Part shown: piece after piece, positions 36,028 through 44,950 of the stretch
How the letters are laid out: each line of letters starts with the position of its first letter
Numbering within the stretch: position 1 is the stretch's first letter
NCBI GenBank assembly: GCA_014163555.1
Contig: JACJGO010000009.1
Location: 107,691-171,690, forward strand
Direction of reading: 5' to 3'
DNA length: 64,000 nucleotides
Origin: Flavisolibacter longurius
Lineage (GTDB): Bacteria; Bacteroidota; Bacteroidia; Chitinophagales; Chitinophagaceae
The notes under the pieces: model-generated
Database searches by the model: none
What the model was told of the DNA's origin: nothing
The model's input: only the letters and a program-made list of their open reading frames with translations
Position numbers and translations under genes: made by a program

Positions 36028-37608
36028 ATGAAACGAAATAAGTTTTACTTCTGGGGTATCATAATTCTTTTACCAGCACTAATTACCGTAGCCGGTTGTA
36101 AAAAGTTTTTAGACCGGAAGCCATTAACCGCCACGTTGTCTGACCTAGACCAGGGTGCGCTGGAAGGGCAGGTGCTGGCTCTGTACTCCAACCTTCGCGA
36201 GTACGCCGGATTTTCTTTATTGCCATGGATAGACTTTCACAGCATCCGCGATGATGATGCACAAAAAGGAAGTGACAGGAATGATGGTCGTGAGATTGTG
36301 GCCATGTACGATGAATACAAGTACAGTAAGGATGAATGGGCGCCAAATACCTACTGGAATGATCACTACAGCATTATAAACCAGGCAAACGAAGCTGTTT
36401 ATACGGCAGACTCACTAAAGGTATCAGATCCTGCATCGTTGCGTAATGTAGGTGAGGCATGTTTTTTCCGTGCGTATGCTTATTTTGAACTGGTAAGGGC
36501 CTATGGTGATGTTCCTCTTTTCAAGCGTCCAATCCGGAATCCCCAGGATGGCATACGGGACAAATCTCCAGCTTCTGAAGTTTATGCATTTATTGATTCC
36601 AATTTGCAGGTAGCAGCGGCGTACCTGCCGTTGAATCACACGGCATATGGCCAGGGTTTCAAAGGTAGATTGACCAGTGGTGCTGCGCTGACGCTTTCAG
36701 CGCAAACCCATCTTTTCCGTAAAAACTGGGCGGTAGTGGTTGGCCTCTGTAACCAGATTAAAAATTCAGGACAATACTCTTTGATGCCTGACTTCTCTGA
36801 TATCTGGCGCACCTCCGGCGAAAATGGACCTGAGTCCATTTGGGAAATGCAGGCACACGTTGGTCCCAATGCGGTTACCAACAGTGCCGTTGATTTTGGT
36901 TCGGATTGGGGAACAAGTCAGCAGCCGCGGCGCAACGGGGCATCCCTTGAATGGAACCTTGGCTGGGGATGGAATACGCCAACAGATAAGCTGGTTACAG
37001 ACTGGCCGGAAGAAGATCCCCGCAAACGGAAAACTATCCTGTATTCAGGACAGTCGGATGGCGGCCCTGCGCAGGGTGGTTTTGGAGTTGTGTTGCCTGC
37101 CTTTACAGATCCGGACGGGAACGGAGGCTTTGCCCAACGGTACTGGAACAAAAAAGCATATACCGGAAATGATCCATCCATCAGGCAGTCAACAGGGTAC
37201 ATAAATAATAACGGTGCGGCACGATGGATCAACCACCGTATCCTTCGTTATGCGGATGTGATTCTGATGCTTGCAGAAGCGGCCAACGAAATGGGCGACG
37301 GGCAAACAGCGGCAACAAATCTGGAACTGATCCGGAACCGGGCAAGTGGAAACCTTGGACAGAGCAGAACGGTTTTGCCGTATATTCCGTTTACCACTCA
37401 GGATGCGATGCGGCAAGCTATCAAAAACGAACGCCGATGGGAGTTTGCCCTGGAAGGATATCGTTTTTATGATCTTGTGCGCTGGGGGGATGCCCTGCAG
37501 GTGCTTGGGCCATTGGGTTACACAAACCGGCACAGGTTTTATCCGATTCCGCAAAAGGCCATCGATTTGTCGGGCAATGTGTTAACCCAAAACCCGGAAT
37601 GGCAATAA
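36028..37608 (+). CDS. SusD/RagB-family glycan-binding lipoprotein, PUL unit 2
   Basis: A 526-residue lipoprotein (ITVAGC, then KKFLDRK). SusD blocks: EACFFRAYAYFELVRAYGDV near residue 150, RWINHRILRYADVILMLAEA, and the C-terminal FALEGYRFYDLVRWGDAL and FYPIPQKAIDLSG. It is the extracellular partner of the upstream SusC. It is clearly diverged from the unit 1 SusD, so the two transporters may differ in chain-length or decoration preference. Confidence 0.95.
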   Translation: MKRNKFYFWGIIILLPALITVAGCKKFLDRKPLTATLSDLDQGALEGQVLALYSNLREYAGFSLLPWIDFHSIRDDDAQKGSDRNDGREIVAMYDEYKYSKDEWAPNTYWNDHYSIINQANEAVYTADSLKVSDPASLRNVGEACFFRAYAYFELVRAYGDVPLFKRPIRNPQDGIRDKSPASEVYAFIDSNLQVAAAYLPLNHTAYGQGFKGRLTSGAALTLSAQTHLFRKNWAVVVGLCNQIKNSGQYSLMPDFSDIWRTSGENGPESIWEMQAHVGPNAVTNSAVDFGSDWGTSQQPRRNGASLEWNLGWGWNTPTDKLVTDWPEEDPRKRKTILYSGQSDGGPAQGGFGVVLPAFTDPDGNGGFAQRYWNKKAYTGNDPSIRQSTGYINNNGAARWINHRILRYADVILMLAEAANEMGDGQTAATNLELIRNRASGNLGQSRTVLPYIPFTTQDAMRQAIKNERRWEFALEGYRFYDLVRWGDALQVLGPLGYTNRHRFYPIPQKAIDLSGNVLTQNPEWQ

Positions 37609-37636
37609 TTCAATCTTAATTTGAAATTGAAATAGT

Positions 37637-38464
37637 ATGATCCGTCATAAAATAGTAAACACATCATTGGTAGCTGCTCTTTGCATTGCAACGGTAACAG
37701 GGTGCCAAAAAATGGAGCGTCCAAAACTGGGCGACTATCCGAGAGATGACCAGGCGCTCCCGGCCGGAGATCTTCGGTTTTATACACCTTTTGATATGCC
37801 CGGAGACGAATTTCGATCGAAGGTAGCAGACAGCATATCTGGGAATCCTGCTTTTTTTTCTACCAGTAACCCGGAGTTACAGCAGGGCATAAGAGGCAGT
37901 TCCCTGAAGGGAATCGACGGCCGAACGGTGACGTACATCAATGCCAATGATTTTAAGAATGCCAAAAGTTTCAGCATATCATTTTGGTTGAAAAATACGG
38001 CCCAGACTGGCCGTACGGAGTTTTTGTTTTCCCTGGTGCAACCTGGCTTTAGTTGGCACAACAGTGCGCTGTTCCTGTTAATGGAAAATCAGACAGCAAC
38101 AAGTGCTACGTTAAAACTAGGCGTCAAAGATCAATGGCTGGAAGGCAGTTTTAATAAGCCATTGTTTGATGGCAACTGGCATCATATGGTGTATTCTTAC
38201 AACCAGGCTACCGCCAAGATGACTTACTACTTTGACGGGCAGGAAGTAACCGGATTAACCGGTACGCAAACAAACGGTCCTGCCAATGTAGAATTTAGCC
38301 AAATTACGAACGTAGTTCTCGGTGGTTGGAACAAACATGCGGGGATTGCTGGTCCTACCGATGATTGGATCCGGACTTACAATGGGAACCTGGACCAGTT
38401 CCGCCTTTACAACAAAGCCTTGACTGCATCGGAGGTGCAGGCTCTTTTCAACAGCAAACTGTAA
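37637..38464 (+). CDS. LamG-domain surface lipoprotein, PUL unit 2
   Basis: A 275-residue lipoprotein (TVTGC, then QKMERP) with one concanavalin-A-like domain: DLRFYTPFDMPGDEF, SFSISFWLKN, WHHMVYSYNQATAKMTYYFD and NLDQFRLYNKALTASEVQAL. It occupies the SGBP position after susC-susD, as in unit 1, although identity to the unit 1 protein is modest. It probably binds the glycan at the cell surface. A strong terminator follows 20 bases after its stop. Confidence 0.87.
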   Translation: MIRHKIVNTSLVAALCIATVTGCQKMERPKLGDYPRDDQALPAGDLRFYTPFDMPGDEFRSKVADSISGNPAFFSTSNPELQQGIRGSSLKGIDGRTVTYINANDFKNAKSFSISFWLKNTAQTGRTEFLFSLVQPGFSWHNSALFLLMENQTATSATLKLGVKDQWLEGSFNKPLFDGNWHHMVYSYNQATAKMTYYFDGQEVTGLTGTQTNGPANVEFSQITNVVLGGWNKHAGIAGPTDDWIRTYNGNLDQFRLYNKALTASEVQALFNSKL

Positions 38465-38484
38465 AATGTATTTAAGTCTTTCGT

Positions 38485-38518
38485 AAATGGGCTGGCTGTC
38501 TGGTCAGCCCATTTTTCA
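38485..38518 (+). terminator. Intrinsic terminator after LamG gene of unit 2
   Basis: AAATGGGCTG (38485-38494) pairs perfectly with CAGCCCATTT (38505-38514), loop of 10, then TTC. Stem of 10 and a T-run at the foot. It sits at the same place as the unit 1 terminator, between the uptake genes and the enzyme genes. Confidence 0.85.
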
Positions 38519-38553
38519 TTTGACCTGTCTTTACAAACAATTGCACACTAACC

Positions 38554-39804
38554 ATGATACCCCGGAAATCAACAGCACTGGTTCTTCTGATTACCGCTTG
38601 TGTGTTTCTGTTCAACATGTGTGGTAATGACGATGCACCAAAGGAAGAAGGCAATTCAGAGACAAACAAGGTCACATTTGAACAATTTGCGGGTTCCGCT
38701 TCCTGTGCTGGTTGCCATAAAGATGTTTTCGAAAAGCACCGGTTTACGGAACACCATCTTACCTCGCAACCGGCAACCAGCCAGGCAATTTTAGGTCCTT
38801 TTGAAAAGGGGGAAAACACGTTTCGGTTTGATGCCATGAACAAAGTGGTGATGGAAAAAAGGGACAGTGGTTTTTACCAGGTGTATTACCAGAATGGTGG
38901 TGAGGCAAACAAAGGCCGTTTTGATTTGGTAATAGGTTCGGGGCGCAAGGGGCAAAGTTACCTGAGTTGGCTAGGGGAGCACTACCTGGTTCAAATGCCC
39001 ATTACTTATTTTACACCGGCAGAACATTGGTCAAACAGCCCGGGTTATCCGCCTGCAAAAATTGTTTATAACCGGCCGATCACTTCCCGTTGCCTTGAAT
39101 GTCATACAACTTTTGCCGCTACAATTCCAGGGGAGCAGGCAACCCCCAGGGAGGCCTTTGATAAAAACAGGATTGTTCTGGGAGTAGACTGTGAACGTTG
39201 CCATGGTCCCGGTGCTCAACATATATCTTTCCAAACCAAAAATCCATCCGTAACTGAACCCAGGTTCATTGTAAACCCCGGTAAATTGTCCCGGGAGCGG
39301 CAACTTGATCTTTGTGCCCTTTGCCACGGTGGCCAGCTTGCTAAGACAAAGCCTTCTTTTCAGTTTTCTGCAGGCGACACGCTAACGAATTTTTTTTCAT
39401 TACGTAATACCATCTTCAGTGCCGGGAATATTGATGTGCACGGAAACCAGTATGGATTACTTTCTTTAAGTAAATGTTTCAACAAGAGTGCCATGACATG
39501 CACATCTTGTCACAGTGTCCACGAGAAAGAATTTAACCAGACTGCAGTCTTTTCGCAACGTTGCCAGAACTGTCACAAGCAGGATAAAAACAAAATCTGT
39601 AAAATGACGGCTTCTCTTGGGCCGGCCATTACAAAAAATTGTATAGATTGCCATATGCCAAAGCAGCCATCACATGCGGTAGCTGTGTTTCTGGAAGGTG
39701 CATCCACACCCACACCGGCTTTGATGCGTACACATTATATCAAGATTTACCCGGAGGAAGTGAAAAAAGTGGCCGATTGGCTAAAAAAACAGAAACCATC
39801 CTAA
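38554..39804 (+). CDS. Heptaheme c-type cytochrome lipoprotein
   Basis: A 416-residue protein with a lipoprotein-like N-terminus (LFNMC) and seven CxxCH heme-binding motifs: CAGCH (from Cys51), CLECH, CERCH, CALCH, CTSCH, CQNCH and CIDCH. Spacing resembles the cytochrome c554 / pentaheme-like families found with FG-GAP proteins. It should pass electrons in the periplasm or at the outer membrane. Electron source and acceptor are not shown by the sequence. Its place directly before an ASPIC/FG-GAP gene and GH144 genes inside a PUL is unusual. No other cytochrome gene is nearby. Confidence 0.9.
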   Translation: MIPRKSTALVLLITACVFLFNMCGNDDAPKEEGNSETNKVTFEQFAGSASCAGCHKDVFEKHRFTEHHLTSQPATSQAILGPFEKGENTFRFDAMNKVVMEKRDSGFYQVYYQNGGEANKGRFDLVIGSGRKGQSYLSWLGEHYLVQMPITYFTPAEHWSNSPGYPPAKIVYNRPITSRCLECHTTFAATIPGEQATPREAFDKNRIVLGVDCERCHGPGAQHISFQTKNPSVTEPRFIVNPGKLSRERQLDLCALCHGGQLAKTKPSFQFSAGDTLTNFFSLRNTIFSAGNIDVHGNQYGLLSLSKCFNKSAMTCTSCHSVHEKEFNQTAVFSQRCQNCHKQDKNKICKMTASLGPAITKNCIDCHMPKQPSHAVAVFLEGASTPTPALMRTHYIKIYPEEVKKVADWLKKQKPS

Positions 39805-39889
39805 CCACCACAAGACAACATTACGACACCTGTTTTCGTCTATAACAAGAAGTACCTATCAAAAAAATCAGAACACCGGTCTATTCTAA

Positions 39890-42800
39890 ATGAAAAAACG
39901 TACAAGCATCCGCCAATATTCTATTTTCCTTTTCTCCTTTTCGCTGGCCTTTGCCTCGTGCAAGAGTGATACGATGTTCGAATCGCTGTCTTCTTCCCAA
40001 ACCAACATTGCATTTGTCAATAAACTGGAGGATAAACACCTTTTTAATATTCTTTATTACCTCTATTACTACAATGGCGGTGGTGTGTCTGCCGGTGATG
40101 TCAATGGGGATGGCTTGTCTGATCTATATTTTACGGCCAACAGCAGGGGCGGAAATAAGCTTTACATCAACAGGGGCAATTTCAAATTTGAGGATGTAAC
40201 TACAAAAGCAGGCGTTGCCGGAACGGCCGACTGGTGCACCGGTTCTACAATGGCCGATGTAAATGGTGATGGCTTGCTGGATATTTACGTCAGCACCGTA
40301 AGCCAGGCGCATGGCTTGAAAGGGCACAACCAGCTCTTCATCAACAATGGAAATGGCAGTTTTACGGAAAGCGCCGAACAGTACGGGTTAAACTTTTCAG
40401 GCTTTTCTACGCAAGCTGCGTTTTTTGATTATGACCGCGATGGAGACCTTGACTGTTTTCTCATCAACCAATCGCACCACCCGCATGCAAACGTTGTGGA
40501 TACCATCAATCGAAGAAAATCCGACCCTTTATCCGGCGACCGCCTTTTTCGTAATGAATTTAATAATGGTCAGACCAAATTCACGGATGTTACGGCGCAG
40601 GCAGGCATCTACCAAAGCAACCTTGGATACGGCCTTGGATTAGCCGTGGCAGATTTCAATAACGATGGCTGGGACGATGTGTACGTGGGAAATGATTTTC
40701 ATGAGAATGATTATTACTACCTCAATAATGGCAACGGCACGTTTACGGAAAGTGGTGCCAAACATTTTGGCCATTACAGCCGTTTTAGTATGGGCAACGA
40801 TGCGGCAGACTTCAACAACGATGGGCAGTTGGATATTGTAACGGTAGACATGCTGCCACCTGATGAAAAAGTGCTGAAAACCTATGGCAGCGATGAAAAT
40901 CCGGATATCTACAAGGTGAAACTGGCGATGAACGGTTACCAGGACCAATGTTCCCGAAACTGTCTTCAGACAAATAATGGAAACGGAAGCAGTTTTCGTG
41001 AGACTGCATTGATCGCTGGCATATCGGCAACAGACTGGAGCTGGTGTCCTTTGTTTGCAGATTTTGATAACGATGGCGCAAAAGATCTTTTAATAACAAG
41101 CGGTATTGTAAAAAGGCCGGTGGATCTTGATTACATCCGCTTTGTATCGGACCTGAATATGCGTAAGGGCATGAACAAAACAGATGCTTACGACCAGATC
41201 GCCATCGACAAAATGCCGGATGGAAGTTCACATCCCTTCTTTTACAAAGGAGATGGAAAACAATATTTTAAGGATGTAAGCAATGAATGGGGTACAGCCG
41301 ACATGAAGGGGTACTTTAACGGGGCTTCCTATGTTGACCTTGATAATGATGGCAACCTTGATGTAGTGATAAACCAGATCAATGCACCAGCACTCGTTCT
41401 CAAAAACATAGCACCAAAAAAGGCTTTTCTTTCCATCCAGTTCAAAGGCGAAGGATTGAACTCTACAGGAATTGGCGCCAAAGCGTATGTGTTTCAGAAA
41501 GGCAGGATGCAGTATCAGCAACTCATGCTCACCCGTGGTTTTGCCTCATCTTCCGATACGAAGCTTCATTTTGGGCTGGACTCATCCGCTGTCGTGGATA
41601 GCTTGCTGGTGGTGTGGCCCGACCAGCGTTTTCAAGTATTGAAAAATATAACCGGAAATCAAAAGCTTGTTCTGGACCAAAAAGCGTCCACTGGCCAGTT
41701 TAATTATTTAACTTTTTTTCCGCCTGTCAAAGAAATCATAAGTGCCGTTAACCAGGACCCAGCATCCTGGAGACACCAGGAAAACGACTTTGTTGATTTC
41801 AATAAGCAATACCTGATTCCGCATGCTCTTTCGACCCGCGGGCCAAAAATTGCAGTGGGTGATGTGAATGGTGATGGGTTGGAAGATATGTACACCTGCG
41901 GCGCAAAAGGACAGGCCGGTACGCTGTTTCTTCAGGTTACTGATGGTTCATTTCTTCCTACCGACAAGGAAATGTTTTTGGCAGATGCCGGGTGCGAAGA
42001 TGTAGATGCCATTTTTTTTGATGCCAATGGTGATCAAAAATTAGATCTGTATGTCGTCAGTGGGGGGAATGAAGCTGTTGGTAATGATACGGCTTTGCTT
42101 GACCGTTTATACCTGAATGATGGCAAGGGTAAGTTGATGAAAACAGCAGCGCATTTGCCGGCAATTTTCGCCAATAAATCAACAGTAGCAGTTGCTGATG
42201 TTGACAAGGACGGCGATACAGACATTTTTGTTGGGACGCTTGCAGATGCCGGCGCTTACGGCTTTCCCCAGACTTCTTATCTTTTGGTAAACGACGGAAG
42301 GGGAAAATTTTCCAAAGCAGCACAAAATAAGATTGCGCTGGAAAAAATAGGCCTTGTAACAGCATCTGCATTTGCGGATGTAAACAAAGATGGTTGGGAT
42401 GACCTGATTGTTTCAGGGGAGTGGATGCCGATTGTAATCTTTTTAAATAAAAATGGAAGCTTTCAGCGAACCGATCTGCCGGCTTCTACCGGTTGGTGGC
42501 AAACTATTTATTGTGATGATGTGAATGGTGATGGCAATATCGACCTGTTGTTGGGCAACTGGGGCTGGAACAACAAGTTCTGGAGTGGTAAAAACGGACC
42601 GGTAAAAATGTATGTTTCCGATTTTGACAAGAATGGCAGGGTTGACCAGTTACTTTCGTACACCGTTGATGGGAAAGAATATCCATTCCTGGCAAAAGAC
42701 GAAGCGGAACGTTCGCTGCCGGTTCTAAAAAAACATTATCTGTTTTATAATGAATTTGCCGGCCTTGAAATGAAAGATGCTTATTATGGCTTTACCGATC

Positions 42801-43192
42801 AGGTAAATCCCTACATGGCAGAGCGACTGGGATCCGTGGTATGTTATGGAGACGGCAAGGGAGGATTTTCCATCAGAGACCTGCCTTCAGAATTGCAGTT
42901 AGCGCCGGTATTTTCGTTTCAGAAGCTGTTCAAAAAAAATGGTGAAACGTATTTTATCAGCGGTGGGAATTTTTACGATGTCATTCCTTACGAAGGAAGG
43001 TACGATGCACAACCGTTGGCAATGTTTAAAGTAAAAAGGGATGGAAATATCCTGCCTGTACATCAGCCAAACCTGTACACTGTGAAAGGACAGGTTAGAG
43101 ACCTGAAATGGCTGCGTACACAGGGACAAACAGCAACCCTGTGTGTGGCCGCCAACAACAGCAACCTTATTTTTTACAAATTGAATGAATAA
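39890..43192 (+). CDS. FG-GAP/VCBS repeat protein with ASPIC/UnbV domain (CRTAC1-like lipoprotein)
   Basis: An 1100-residue lipoprotein (AFASC, then KSDTM). At least a dozen FG-GAP/VCBS repeats with calcium-binding DxNxDG loops are visible (DVNGDGLSDLYF, DYDRDGDLDCFL, DFNNDGWDDVYV, DVDKDGDTDIFV and more), forming beta-propellers. Between the two blades sets, about residues 505-595, lies an ASPIC/UnbV-like segment (GLNSTGIGAKAYV, TRGFASSSDTKLHFGL, VVWPDQRFQVLKNI). It probably binds a surface ligand or polysaccharide in a calcium-dependent way. The GH144 gene starts 2 bases after its stop, so they are co-transcribed. Confidence 0.9.
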   Translation: MKKRTSIRQYSIFLFSFSLAFASCKSDTMFESLSSSQTNIAFVNKLEDKHLFNILYYLYYYNGGGVSAGDVNGDGLSDLYFTANSRGGNKLYINRGNFKFEDVTTKAGVAGTADWCTGSTMADVNGDGLLDIYVSTVSQAHGLKGHNQLFINNGNGSFTESAEQYGLNFSGFSTQAAFFDYDRDGDLDCFLINQSHHPHANVVDTINRRKSDPLSGDRLFRNEFNNGQTKFTDVTAQAGIYQSNLGYGLGLAVADFNNDGWDDVYVGNDFHENDYYYLNNGNGTFTESGAKHFGHYSRFSMGNDAADFNNDGQLDIVTVDMLPPDEKVLKTYGSDENPDIYKVKLAMNGYQDQCSRNCLQTNNGNGSSFRETALIAGISATDWSWCPLFADFDNDGAKDLLITSGIVKRPVDLDYIRFVSDLNMRKGMNKTDAYDQIAIDKMPDGSSHPFFYKGDGKQYFKDVSNEWGTADMKGYFNGASYVDLDNDGNLDVVINQINAPALVLKNIAPKKAFLSIQFKGEGLNSTGIGAKAYVFQKGRMQYQQLMLTRGFASSSDTKLHFGLDSSAVVDSLLVVWPDQRFQVLKNITGNQKLVLDQKASTGQFNYLTFFPPVKEIISAVNQDPASWRHQENDFVDFNKQYLIPHALSTRGPKIAVGDVNGDGLEDMYTCGAKGQAGTLFLQVTDGSFLPTDKEMFLADAGCEDVDAIFFDANGDQKLDLYVVSGGNEAVGNDTALLDRLYLNDGKGKLMKTAAHLPAIFANKSTVAVADVDKDGDTDIFVGTLADAGAYGFPQTSYLLVNDGRGKFSKAAQNKIALEKIGLVTASAFADVNKDGWDDLIVSGEWMPIVIFLNKNGSFQRTDLPASTGWWQTIYCDDVNGDGNIDLLLGNWGWNNKFWSGKNGPVKMYVSDFDKNGRVDQLLSYTVDGKEYPFLAKDEAERSLPVLKKHYLFYNEFAGLEMKDAYYGFTDQVNPYMAERLGSVVCYGDGKGGFSIRDLPSELQLAPVFSFQKLFKKNGETYFISGGNFYDVIPYEGRYDAQPLAMFKVKRDGNILPVHQPNLYTVKGQVRDLKWLRTQGQTATLCVAANNSNLIFYKLNE

Positions 43193-43194
43193 CC

Positions 43195-44889
43195 ATGAGG
43201 CAAGTGATAGTCTATGCGAAGCCAGGATTGTTTCTTTTTGTTGCTGTTCATTTGCTTTTGTTTTTCTCCAATTGCAGCAAAAAAGAGAGTCCTCAGCCGC
43301 CTGCACCAACTCCGACCAACTTCCTCATCCAGTCATGGAAGATCAATAAACAGGAATCAAAGGAAATCAACTTTGATATTTCTGTAAAGCCTGTTATCGA
43401 ACTGAATTTTACGGCACCCGTCAGTCGTAACAGTGTTGCTGGTTCTATCCTTCTCAAAAAAAGCAATGGTAGCGCTGTTAAAACAATCACTACCTATACA
43501 TCTGCAGATAATACGGTCATTATTTCACCGGAAGAACCGCTGGAACACATTACGAAGTACGAAGTCGTGGTTGCCACTTCTTTAAAATCATCCAATGGCG
43601 GAGGGCTCACTGCGTCACCAACCATTCAATTTCTGACCTCAATTGATTCTTCCCGCAAGTTCCCGTTGATCACCGACGACAGCCTGCTGACCCTCGTGCA
43701 AAAACAAACCTTCAAATATTTCTGGGATTTTGCCCACCCTGTCAGCGGACTGGCGAGGGAGCGTAACACATCGGGTGATGTGGTTACCTCCGGTGGTTCC
43801 GGCTTTGGCATTATGGCGATTGTTACCGCCATTCATCGTGGATTTATTACAAGGGCTGAAGGCCTGCAACGTATGCAAACCATTGTTTCGTTTTTAAAGA
43901 ATACAGCACAAATGTTTAAAGGTGCTTATCCCCACTGGCTGCACGGAACTACCGGGGCTGTACAACCGTTCAGTGCGATGGACAATGGTGCTGACCTGGT
44001 GGAAACCTCGTTTTTAATGCAGGGATTGTTGACGGCACGGCAATATTTTACAGGCGCCGATGCAGCGGAAACGGCATTGCGAAACGACATCAACACCATC
44101 TGGCAACGTGTAGATTGGGCCTGGTTCCGGAAAGGTGGCGAAAACACGCTTTACTGGCACTGGAGCCCCAACAACGAATGGGCGATAAATATGCCGGTCA
44201 AAGGCTGGCACGAGGGACTAATCACTTATGTGCTGGCGGCTTCTTCGCCAACGCATTCCATTCCAAAGATTGTTTACGACAATGGCTGGGCCACCAATGG
44301 TGCCATGCGCAATGGCAAAACCTTTTACGGCACGCAGCTTCCGCTTGGGCCGGATTTTGGCGGACCGCTTTTCCTGTCCCATTATTCTTTCCTTGGCATC
44401 GACCCGCGGGGACTGAGTGATGCCTATGCCGCATCGTATCTGAATCAAAATGTAGCGCATGCAAAGATCAACCACCAGCACAGCATCAACAATCCCAATA
44501 AGTTTTTCGGCTACAGTGATTCTACCTGGGGACTCACAGCCAGTGATATTCAAAATGGTTATACGGCATCGTCACCCACCAATGACGTAAGTGTGATAGC
44601 GCCGACGGCCGCATTGGCTTCGTTTCCGTACACACCAACTGAATCGATGAAGGCGCTGAAGTTTTTTTATTATGTGCTGGGCGATAAAATCTGGAAAGAC
44701 TATGGGTTTGTGGATGCCTTTTCATTGCACAACGGCTGGTTTGCCACCTCACACTTAGCGATCGATCAGGGGCCAATTATTGTGATGATCGAGAACCACC
44801 GCAGCAGCCTGTTATGGAACCTTTTTATGAGTGCGCCTGAAGTAAAAGCCGGCATGAAGGCGCTTGGATTTTCAAGTCCGCATTTTTAG
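43195..44889 (+). CDS. GH144-family glucanase-like lipoprotein with N-terminal Ig-like domain, copy 2
   Basis: A 564-residue lipoprotein (LLFFSNC, then SKKES). Residues about 45-150 form an Ig-like Big_5 domain (SVKPVIELNFTAPVSRNSV, KYEVVVATSLKSSNGGGL) linking the catalytic domain to the surface. The GH144 domain follows: TFKYFWDFAHPVSGLARER, SGGSGFGIMA, YPHWLHGTTGAVQPF, YWHWSPNNEW, AIDQGPIIVMIENHRS. The acidic residues D263, D267 and E270 match copies 1, 3 and 4 in spacing. It is 3 bases downstream of the FG-GAP gene and the most diverged member with an added domain. Confidence 0.9.
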   Translation: MRQVIVYAKPGLFLFVAVHLLLFFSNCSKKESPQPPAPTPTNFLIQSWKINKQESKEINFDISVKPVIELNFTAPVSRNSVAGSILLKKSNGSAVKTITTYTSADNTVIISPEEPLEHITKYEVVVATSLKSSNGGGLTASPTIQFLTSIDSSRKFPLITDDSLLTLVQKQTFKYFWDFAHPVSGLARERNTSGDVVTSGGSGFGIMAIVTAIHRGFITRAEGLQRMQTIVSFLKNTAQMFKGAYPHWLHGTTGAVQPFSAMDNGADLVETSFLMQGLLTARQYFTGADAAETALRNDINTIWQRVDWAWFRKGGENTLYWHWSPNNEWAINMPVKGWHEGLITYVLAASSPTHSIPKIVYDNGWATNGAMRNGKTFYGTQLPLGPDFGGPLFLSHYSFLGIDPRGLSDAYAASYLNQNVAHAKINHQHSINNPNKFFGYSDSTWGLTASDIQNGYTASSPTNDVSVIAPTAALASFPYTPTESMKALKFFYYVLGDKIWKDYGFVDAFSLHNGWFATSHLAIDQGPIIVMIENHRSSLLWNLFMSAPEVKAGMKALGFSSPHF

Positions 44890-44950
44890 GAGGTGAGTTG
44901 TAAAAGGTGAGGAATGAATAACCAATAATTCATAATACCAGCAAAATACA

